Positions 24,264 through 34,201 of a stretch of 64,000 nt of DNA are shown here, piece after piece. The notes beneath the pieces were generated by a model. It did not search any database, was not told where the DNA came from, and worked only from the letters and a program-made list of their open reading frames with translations. Made by a program: the position numbers and the translations under genes. Numbering within the stretch: position 1 is the first letter of the stretch; every line of letters begins with the position of its first letter. This stretch comes from Metallyticus violacea (Eukaryota; Arthropoda; Insecta; Mantodea; Metallyticidae). The stretch is from positions 67,685,501 to 67,749,500 of the forward strand of contig CM060834.1 of assembly GCA_030762175.1 (NCBI GenBank). Reading direction: 5' to 3'.

Positions 24264-26936
24264 GGTTCTCTTCATTATACTAGTTTGATAGCCTCAGAAA
24301 AGCATATTATGCGCAAAGAATCTCGAAAAGAAAAAAAATTTTTTTCGAAGTTTGGAAACGTCGTTTGAATCACTTTTTTTCCGTTCTTATTTGAGATAAC
24401 TGGTTCTCTTTCATTATACTAGTTTGATAGCCTCAGCAAAGCATATTATGCACAAAGAATCTCGAAAAGAAAAAAATTTTTTTTCGAAGTTTGGAAACTT
24501 TGTTTGAATGACTTTTTTTCCGTTCTTATTTGAGATAACTGGTTCTCTTTCATTATACTAGTTTGATAGCCTCAGTAAAGCATATTATGCGCAAAGAATA
24601 TGGAAAAGAAAAAAAATTTTTTTCGAAGTTTGGAAACTTCGTTAGAATCACTTTTTTTCCGTTCTTATGTGAGATAACTGGTTCTCTTTCCTTATACTAG
24701 TTTGATAACCTCAGAAAAGGATATTATGCGCAAAGAATCTCGAAAAGAAAAAAGTTTTTTTTCGAAGTTTGGAAACTTCGTTTGAATCACTTTTTTTTCC
24801 GTTCTTATTTGAGATAACTAGTTCTCTTTCATTATATTAGTTTGATAGCGTCAGTAAAGCATATTATGCGCTAAGAATCTGGAAAAGAAAAAAAATTTTT
24901 TTCGAAGTTTGGAAACTTCGTTAGAATCACTTTTTTCCGTTCTAATTTGAGATAACTGGTTCTCTTTCATTATACTAGTTTGATAGCCTCAGCAAAGCAT
25001 ATTATGCGCAAAGAATCTCGAAAGAAAAAAAATTTTTTTCGAAGTTTGGAAACGTCGTTAGAATCACTTTTTTTCCGTTCTTATTTGAGATAACTGGTTC
25101 TCTTTCATTATACTAGTTTGATAGCCTCAGTAAAGCATATTATGCGCAAAGAATCTCGAAAAGAAAAAAATTTTTTTTCGAAGTTTGGAAACGTCGTTTG
25201 AATCACTTTTTTCCGTTCTTATTTGAGATTACTGGTTCTCTTTCATTATAGTAGTTTGATAGCCTCAGAAAAGCATATTATGCACAAAGAATCTCGAAAA
25301 GAAAAAAAATTTTTTTCGAAGTTTGGACACTTCGTTAGAATCACTTTTTTTCCGATCTTATTTGAGATAACTGGTTCTCTTTCATTATACTAGTTTGATA
25401 GCCTCAGCAAAGCATATTATGCGCAAAGAATCTCGAAAAGAAAAAAATTTTTTTTCGAAGTTTGGAAACTTCGTTAGAATCACTTTTTTCCGTTCTTATT
25501 TGAGATAACTGGTTCTCTTTCATTATACTAGTTTGATAGCCTCACCAAAGAATATTATGCGCAAAGAATCTCGAAAAGAAAAAAAAATTTTTTCGAAGTT
25601 TGGAAACTTCGTTAGAATCACTTTTTTTCCGTTCTTATTTGAGATAACTGGTTCTCTTTCATTATACTAGTTTGATAGGCTCAGTAAAGCATATTATGCG
25701 CAAAGAATCTCGAAGAGAAAAAAAAAAATTTTCGAAGTTTGGAAACGTCGTTTGAATCACTTTTTTCCGTTCTTATTTGAGATAACTGGTTCTCTTTCAT
25801 TATACTAGTTTGTTAGCCTCAGTAAAGCATATTATGCGCAAAGAATCTCGAAAAGAAAAAAAATTTTTTTCGAAGTTTGGAAACTTCCTTAGAATCACTT
25901 TTTTTCCGTTCTTATTTGAGATAACTGGTTCTCTTTCATTATAGTAGTTTGATAGCCTCAGTAAAGCATATTATGCGCAAAAAAACCTGGAAAAGAAAAA
26001 AAATTTTTTTCGAAGTTTGGAAACTTCGTTAGAATCACTTTTTTCCGTTCTTATTTGAGATAACAGGTTCTCTTTCATTATACTAGTTTGATAGCCTCAG
26101 TAAAGCATATTATGCGCAAAGAATCTCGAAAAGAAAAAAGTTTTTTTTCGAAGTTTGGAAACTTCGTTTGAATCACTTTTTTTCCGTTCTTATTTGAGAT
26201 AACTGGTTCTCTATCATTATACTAGTTTGATAGCTGTAGAAAAGGATATTATGCGCAAAGAATCTCGAAAAGAAAAAAAAAAATTTTTCGAAGTTTGGAA
26301 ACTTCATTAGAATAACTTTTTTTCCGTTCTTATTCGAGATAACTGGTTCTCTTTCATTATACTAGTTTGATAGCCTCAGAAAAGCATATTATGCGCAAAG
26401 AATCTCGAAAAGAAAAAAAAATTTTTCGAAGTTTGGAAACTACATTAGAATCAATTTTTTTCCGTTCTTATTCGAGATAACTGGTTCGCTTTAATTATAC
26501 TAATTTGATAGCCTCAGAAAAGCATATTATGCGCAAAGAATCTCGAAAAGAAAAAAAAATTTTTTTGTAGTTTGGAAACTTCTTTAGAATCACTTTTTTT
26601 CCGTTCTTATTTGAGATAACTGGTTGTCTTTCATTATACTAGTTTGATAGCCTCAGTAAAGCATTTGATGCGCAAAGAATCTCGAAAAGAAAAAAAATTT
26701 TTTTCGAAGTTTGGAAACTTCCTTAGAATCACTTTTTTTCCGTTCTTATTTGAGATAACTGGTTCTCTTTCATTATACTATTTTGATAGCCTCAGTAAAG
26801 CATATTATGCGCAAAGAATCTGGAAAAGAAAAAAAAATTTTTTCGAAGTTTTGAAACTTCGTTAGAATCACTTTTTTTCCATTCTCATTTGAGATAACTG
26901 GTTCTCTTTCATTATACTAGTTTGATAGCCTCAGTA

Positions 26937-29900
26937 AAGCATATTATGCTCAAAGAATCTCGAAAAGAAAAAAAATTTTCTTCGAAGTTTTGAAACGTCG
27001 TTTGAATCACTTTTTTCCGTTCTTATTTGAGATTACTGCTTCTCTTTCATTATAGTAGTTTGATAGCCTCAGTAAAGCATATTATGCTCAAAGAATCTCG
27101 AAAAGAAAAAAAATTTTTTTCGAAGTTTGGAAACGTCGTTTGAATCACTTTTTTCCGTTCTTATTTGAGATTACTGGTTCTCTTTCATTATAGTAGAATG
27201 ATAGACTCAGAAAAGCATATTATGCACAAAGAATATCGAAAAGAAAAAACATTTTTTTGGAAGTTTGGAATCTTCGTAGGAATCACTTTTATTCCGTTCT
27301 TATTTGAGATAACTGGTTCTCTTTCATTATACTAGTTTGATAGCCTCAGAAAAGCATATTATGCGCAAAGAATCTCGAAAAGAAAAAAAGTTTTTTTTCG
27401 AAGTTTGGAAACTTCGTTTGAATCACTTTTTTTCCGTTCTTATTTGAGATAACTGGTTCTCTTTCATTATACTAGTTTGATAGCCTCAGCAAAGCATATT
27501 ATGCATAAAGAATCTCGAAAAGAAAAAAATTTTTTTTCGAAGTTTGGAAACGTCGTTTGAATCACTTTTTTTCCGTTCTTATTTGAGATAACTGGTTCTC
27601 TTTCATTATACTAGTTTGATAGCCTCAGTAAAGCACATTATGCCCAAAGAATTTGAAAAGAAAAAAATTTTTTTTCGAAGTTTGGAAACTTCATTAGAAT
27701 CACTTTTTTCCGTTCTTATTCGAGATAACTGGTTCTCTTTCATTATACTAGTTTGATAGCTGTAGAAAAGGATATTATGCGCAAAGAATCTCGAAAAGAA
27801 AAAAAAAAAATTTTCGAAGTTTGGAAACTTCATTAGAATAACTTTTTTTCCGTTCTTATTCGAGATAACTGGTTCTCTTTCATTATACTAGTTTGATAGC
27901 CTCAGAAAAGCATATTATGCGCAAAGAATCTCGAAAAGAAAAAAAATTTTTTTTGTAGTTTGGAAACTTCGTTAGAATCACTTTTTTTCCGTTCTTATTT
28001 TAGATAACTGGTTCTCTTTCATTATACTAGTTTGATAGCCTCAGTAAAGCATATGATGCGCAAAGAATCTCGAAAAGAAAAAAAATTTTTTTCGAAGTTT
28101 GGAAACTTCCTTAGAATCACTTTTTTTCCGTTCTTATTTGAGATAACTAGTTCTCTTTCAATATACTAGTTTGATAGCCTCAGTAAAGCATATGCGCAAA
28201 GAATCTCGAAAAGAAAAAAATTTTTTTCGAAGTTTGGAAACGTCGTTTGAATCACTTTTTTCCGTTCTTATTTGAGATTACTGGTTCTCTTTCATTATAG
28301 TAGAATGATAGCCTCAGAAAAGCATATTATGCACAAAGAATATCGAAAAGAAAAAAAATTTTTTTGGAAGTTTGGAAACTTCGTTAGAATCACTTTTATT
28401 CCGTTCTTATTTGAGATAACTGGTTCTCTTTCATTATACTAGTTTGATAGCCTCAGAAAAGCATATTATGCGCAAAGAATCTCGAAAAGAAAAAAAGTTT
28501 TTTTTCGAAGTTTGGAAACTTCGTTTGAATCACTTTTTTTCCGTTCTTATTTGAGATAACTGGTTCTCTTTCATTATACTAGTTTGATAGCCTCAGCAAA
28601 GCATATTATGCACAAAGAATCTCGAAAAGAAAAAAATTTTTTTTCGAAGTTTGGAAACTTTGTTTGAATGACTTTTTTTCCGTTCTTATTTGAGATAACT
28701 GGTTCTCTTTCATTATACTAGTTTGATAGCCTCAGTAAAGCATATTATGCGCAAAGAATATGGAAAAGAAAAAAAATTTTTTTCGAAGTTTGGAAACTTC
28801 GTTAGAATCACTTTTTTTCCGTTCTTATGTGAGATAACTGGTTCTCTTTCCTTATACTAGTTTGATAACCTCAGAAAAGGATATTATGCGCAAAGAATCT
28901 CGAAAAGAAAAAAGTTTTTTTTCGAAGTATGGAAACTTCGTTTGAATCACTTTTTTTTCCGTTCTTATTTGAGATAACTGGTTCTCTTTCATTATATTAG
29001 TTTGATAGCGTCAGTAAAGCATATTATGCGCTAAGAATCTGGAAAATAAAAAAAATTTTTTTCGAAGTTTGGAAACTTCGTTAGAATCACTTTTTTCCGT
29101 TCTTATTTGAGATAACTGGTTCTCTTTCATTATACTAATTTGATAGCCTCAGCAAAGCATATTATGCGCAAAGAATCTCGAAAAGAAAAAAAATTTTTTT
29201 CGAAGTTTGGAAACGTCGTTAGAATCACTTTTTTTCCGTTCTTATTTGAGATAACTGGTTCTCTTTCATTATACTAGTTTGATAGCCTCAGTAAAGCATA
29301 TTATGCTCAAAGAATCTCGAAAAGAAAAAAAATTTTCTTCGAAGTTTTGAAACGTCGTTTGAATCACTTTTTTCCGTTCTTATTTGAGATTACTGCTTCT
29401 CTTTCATTATAGTAGTTTGATAGCCTCAGTAAAGCATATTATGCTCTAAGAATCTCGAAAAGAAAAAAAATTTTTTTCGAAGTTTGGAAACGTCGTTTGA
29501 ATCACTTTTTTCCGTTCTTATTTGAGATTACTGGTTCTCTTTCATTATAGTAGAATGATAGACTCAGAAAAGCATATTATGCACAAAGAATATCGAAAAG
29601 AAAAAACATTTTTTTGGAAGTTTGGAATCTTCGTAGGAATCACTTTTATTCCGTTCTTATATGAGATAACTGGTTCTCTTTCATTATACTAGTTTGATAG
29701 CCTCAGAAAAGCATATTATGCGCAAAGAATCTCGAAAAGAAAAAAAATTTTTTTCGAAGTTTGGAAACTTCGTTTGAATCACTTTTTTTCCGTTCTTATT
29801 TGAGATAACTGGTTCTCTTTCATTATACTAGTTTGATAGCCTCAGCAAAGCATATTATGCATAAAGAATCTCGAAAAGAAAAAAGTTTTTTTTCGAAGTT

Positions 29901-31292
29901 TGGAAACTTCGTTTGAATCCTTTTTTTCCGTTCTTATTTGAGATAACTGGTTCTCTTTCATTATAGTAGTTTGATAGCCTCAGTAAAGCACATTATGCCC
30001 AAAGAATTTGAAAAGAAAATAATTTTTTTTCGAAGTTTGGAAACTTCATTAGAATCACTTTTTTCCGTTCTTATTCGAGATAACTGGTTCTCTTTCATTA
30101 TACTAGTTTGATAGCTGTAGAAAAGGATATTATGCGCAAAGAATCTCGAAAAGAAAAAAAAAAAATTTTCGAAGTTTGGAAACTTCATTAGAATAACTTT
30201 TTTTCCGTTCTTATTCGAGATAACTGGTTCTCTTTCATTATACTAGTTTGATAGCCTCAGAAAAGCATATTATGCGCAAAGAATCTCGAAAAGAAAAAAA
30301 ATTTTTTTTGTAGTTTTGCAACTTCGTTAGAATCACTTTTTTTCCGTTCTTATTTTAGATAACTGGTTCTCTTTCATTATACTAGTTTGATAGCCTCAGT
30401 AAAGCATATGATGCGCAAAGAATCTCGAAAAGAAAAAAAATTTTTTTCGAAGTTTGGAAACTTCCTTAGAATCACTTTTTTTCCGTTCTTAATTGAGATA
30501 ACTGGTTCTCTTTCATTATACTAGTTTGATAGCCTCAGTAAAGCATATGCGCAAAGAATCTCGAAAAGAAAAAAATTTTTTTCGAAGTTTGGAAACGTCG
30601 TTTGAATCACTTTTTTCCGTTCTTATTTGAGATTACTGGTTCTCTTTCATTATAGTAGAATGATAGCCTCAGAAAAGCATATTATGCACAAAGAATATCG
30701 AAAAGAAAAAAAATTTTTTTGGAAGTTTGGAAACTTCGTTAGAATCACTTTTATTCCGTTCTTATTTGAGATAACTGGTTCTCTTTCATTATACTAGTTT
30801 GATAGCCTCAGAAAAGCATATTATGCGCAAAGAATCTCGAAAAGAAAAAAAGTTTTTTTTCGAAGTTTGGAAACTTCGTTTGAATCACTTTTTTTCCGTT
30901 CTTATTTGAGATAACTGGTTCTCTTTCATTATAGTAGTTTGATAGCCTCAGCAAAGCATATTATGCACAAAGAATCTCGAAAAGAAAAAAATTTTTTTTC
31001 GAAGTTTGGAAACTTTGTTTGAATGACTTTTTTTCCGTTCTTATTTGAGATAACTGGTTCTCTTTCATTATACTAGTTTGATAGCCTCAGTAAAGCATAT
31101 TATGCGCAAAGAATATGGAAAAGAAAAAAAATTTTTTTCGAAGTTTGGAAACTTCGTTAGAATCACTTTTTTTCCGTTCTTATGTGAGATAACTGGTTCT
31201 CTTTCCTTATACTAGTTTGATAACCTCAGAAAAGGATATTATGCGCAAAGAATCTCGAAAAGAAAAAAGTTTTTTTTCGAAGTTTGGAAACT
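26937..31292. repeat. Tandem pair of 17-monomer units in L2
   Basis: GCTCAAAG monomers at 26948 and 29305 are 2,357 bp apart, the same spacing as in L1 (3101/5458) and close to L3 (18631/20987, 2,356 bp). The GTAGAATGATAG pairs at 27194/28300 and 29550/30657 follow. The second copy ends, as in L1, at the TTTGTAACAT monomer (31296). The pair existed before the L blocks were copied. Confidence 0.8.
28980..29117 (+). repeat. Diagnostic monomer class with GATAGCGTCAG (example)
   Basis: Linked markers are ATATTAG before GATAGCGTCAG (the base after GATAGC is G in place of C) and GCGCTAAGAATCTGG. I count 16 copies, near 994, 5157, 8759, 11257, 12087, 14581, 17083, 20686, 22487, 24845, 29004, 47285, 51310, 53386, 60180 and 62401. 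In most places it follows the CCTTATACTAG/GATAACCTCAG monomer. Spacings are whole numbers of monomers (6 to 49, several of 18, 26 and 30). Confidence 0.85.
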
Positions 31293-34168
31293 TAGTTTGT
31301 AACATTTTTTTTCCGTTCTTCATTGAGATTACTGGTTCTCTTTCATTATAGTAGTTTGATAGCCTCAGAAAAGCATATTATGCACAAAGAATCTCGAAAA
31401 GAAAAAAAATTTTTTTCGAAGTTTGGATACTTCGTTAGAATCACTTTTTTTCCGATCTTATTTGAGATAACTAGTTCTCTTTCATTATACTAGTTTGATA
31501 GCCTCAGCAAAGCATATTATGCGCAAAGAATCTCGAAAAGAAAAAAGTTTTTTTTCGAAGTTTGGAAACTTCTTTAGAATCACTTTTTTCCGTTCTTATT
31601 TGAGATAACTGGTTCTCTTTCATTATACTAGTTTGATAGCCTCAGTAAAGCATATTATGCGCAAAGAATCTGGAAAAGAAAAAAAATTTTTTTCGAAGTT
31701 TGAACACTTCGTTAGAATCACTTTTTTTCCGTTCTTATTTGAGATAACTAGTTCTCTTTCATTATACTAGTTTGATAGCCTCAGTAAAGCATATTATGCG
31801 CAAAGAACCTGGAAAAGAAAAAAATTTTTTTTCGAAGTTTGGTAACTTCGTTATAATCACTTTTTTTCCGTTCTTATTTGAGATAACTGGTTCTCTTTCA
31901 TTATACTAGTTTGATAGCCTCAGTAAAGCATATTATGCGCAAAGAATCTCGAAAAGAAAAAAGTTTTTTTTCGAAGTTTGGAAACTTCGTTAGAATCACT
32001 TTTTTTTCCGTTCTTTTTTGAGATAACTGGTTCTCTTTCATTATACTAGTTTGATAGCCTCAGTAAAGCATATTATGCGCAAAGAATTTAAAAGAAAAAA
32101 ATTTTTTTTCGAAGTTTGGAAACTTCATTAGAATCACTTTTTTCCGTTCTTATTCGAGATAACTGGTTCTCTTTCATTATACTAGTTTGATAGCTGTAGA
32201 AAAGGATATTATGCGCAAAGAATCTGGAAAAGAAAAAAAATTTTTTTCGAAGTCAGGAAACTTCGTTAGAATCACTTTTTTCCGTTCTTATTTGAGATAA
32301 CTGGTTCTCTTTCATTATACTAGTTTGATAGCCTCAGTAAAGCATATTATGCGCAAAGAATCTCGAAAAGAAAAAAAAATTTTTTCGAAGTTTGGAAACG
32401 TCGTTTGAATCACTTTTTCCGTTCTTATTTGAAATTACTGGTTCTCTTTCATTATACAAGTTTGATAGCCTCAGTAAAGCATATTATGCGCAAAGAATCT
32501 GGAAAAGAAAAAAAATTATTTTCGAAGTTTGGAAACTTCGTTAGAATCACTTTTTTTCCGTTCTTAATTGAGATAACTGGTTCTCTTTCATTATACTAGT
32601 TTGATAGCCTCAGTAAAGCATATTATGCGCAAAGAATCTCTAAAAGAAGAAAGTTTTTTTTTGAAGTTTGGAAACTTCGTTAGAATCACTTTTTTTCCGT
32701 TCTTATTTGAGATAACTGGTTCTCTTTCATTATACTAGTTTGATAGGCTCAGTAAAGAATATTATGCGCAAAGAATCTCGAAAAGAAAAAAAATTTTTTC
32801 GAAGTTTGGAATCGTCGTTTGAATCACTTTATTCCGTTCTTATTTGAGATTACTGGTTCTCTTTCATTATACTAGTTTGATAGCCTCAGCAAAGCATATT
32901 ATGCGCAAAGAATCTCGAAAAGAAAAAAAATTTTTTTCGAAGTTTGGAAACTTCGTTAGAATCACTTTTTTTCCGTTCTTATTTGAGATAACTGGTTCTC
33001 TTTCATTATACTAGTTTGATAGCCTCAGTAAAGCATATTATGCGCAAAGAATCTCGAAAAGAAAAAAATTTTTTTTCGAAGTTTGGAAACGTCGTTTGAA
33101 TCACTTTTTTCCGTTCTTATTTGAGATTACTGGTTCTCTTTCATTATACTAGTTTGATAGCTGTAGAAAAGGATATTATGCGCAAAGAATCTGGAAAAGA
33201 AAAAAAATTTTTTTCGAAGTTTGGAAACTTCGTTAGAATCACTTTTTTCCGTTCTTATTTGAGATAACTGGTTCTCTTTCATTATACTAGTTTGATAGCC
33301 TCAGTAAAGCATATTATGCGCAAAGAATCTCGAAAAGAAAAAAATTTTTTTTCGAAGTTTGGAAACGTCGTTTGAATCACTTTTTCCGTTCTTATTTGAG
33401 ATTACTGGTTCTCTTTCATTATAGTAGTTTGATAGCCTCAGAAAAGCATATTATGCGCAAAGAATTTCGAAAAGAAAAAAGTTTTTTTTCGAAGTTTGGA
33501 AACTTCTTTAGAATCACTTTTTTTACGTTCTTATTTGAGATAACTGCTTCTCTTTCATTATACTAGTTTGATAGCCTCAGTAAAGCATATTATGCGCAAA
33601 GAATCTCGAAAAGAAAAAAATTTTTTTTCGAAGTTTGGAAACGTCGTTTGAATCACTTTTTTCCGTTCTTCATTGAGATTACTGGTTCTCTTTCATTATA
33701 GTAGTTTGATAGCCTCAGAAAAGCATATTATGCGCAAAGAATCTCGAAAAAAAAAAAGTTTTTTTTGGAAGTTTGGAAACTTCTTTAGAATCACTTTTTT
33801 TCCGTTCTTATTTGAGATAACTGGTTCTCTTTCATTATACTAGTTTGATAGCCTCAGTAAAGCATATTATGCGCAAAGAATCTGGAAAAGAAAAAAAATT
33901 TTTTTCGAAGTTTGGAAACTTCGTTAGAATCACTTTTTTTCCGTTCTTATTTGAGATAACTGGTTCTCTTTCATTATACTAGTTTGATAGCCTCAGTAAA
34001 GCATATTATGCGCAAAGAATCTCGAAAAGAAAAAAGTTTTTTTTCGAAGTTTGGAAACTTCTTTTGAATCACTTTTTTTCCGTTCTTATTTGAGATAACT
34101 GGTTCTCTTTCATTATACTAGTTTGATAGCCTCAGTAAAGCATATTATGCGCAAAGAATCTCGAAAAG

Positions 34169-34183
34169 AAAAAAAATTTTTTT
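34169..34183 (+). repeat. A8T7 tract (example), present in nearly every monomer
   Basis: Eight A followed by seven T in the representative monomer. Across the array the tract stays near 14-16 bp while the A/T boundary slides (for example A12T4 near 3952, A6GT8 near 2290, A4TA4 style interruptions near 11022). Runs of this kind are known to give intrinsic DNA curvature or stiffness; any nucleosome-positioning role here is inference. Slippage in this tract and in the T6-T8 run further on causes most of the 1-2 bp length differences between monomers. Confidence 0.9.
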
Positions 34184-34201
34184 CGAAGTTTGGAAACTTC
34201 G
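34184..34201. other. 18-bp dyad CGAAGTTT-GG-AAACTTCG (example)
   Basis: Two perfect 8-bp inverted arms flank a GG centre, immediately after the A/T tract. It is complete in monomers ending in CTTCG. In the second large class the right arm is AAACGTCG (one mismatch). Other classes read CTTCC, CTTCA, CTTCT, CTTTG, CTACA or CTATT there. The left arm and centre (CGAAGTTTGG) are far more constant. A dyad of this kind could bind a dimeric protein or form a small hairpin in a transcript; neither is shown by the sequence alone. Confidence 0.85.

Larger units (their letters stand above)
23290..33040. repeat. Higher-order block L2 (most complete L copy)
   Basis: The block runs from the GGTACTC/GTTTGTTAGCC junction at 23294 through all markers of L1 and L3. 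The 17-monomer tandem pair lies at 26.94-31.29 kb. It has one monomer (near 24.70 kb, CCTTATACTAG with GATAACCTCAG) that L1 lacks near 0.95 kb, and four extra monomers at about 32.23-32.78 kb. Those four resemble the neighbouring M domain (35.5-36.1 kb), so the right edge is a blended junction. One unit carries GAAGTCAGG (32253), a dyad variant I saw only once. Confidence 0.8.

Noticed and set aside
24114..24368. One of the longer open frames (84 codons), spanning two monomers
   Set aside because: It exists because one C was lost in a TTTCATT (near 24272, giving CTCTTCATT), shifting the frame past a stop. The reading is the same monomer translation as elsewhere.
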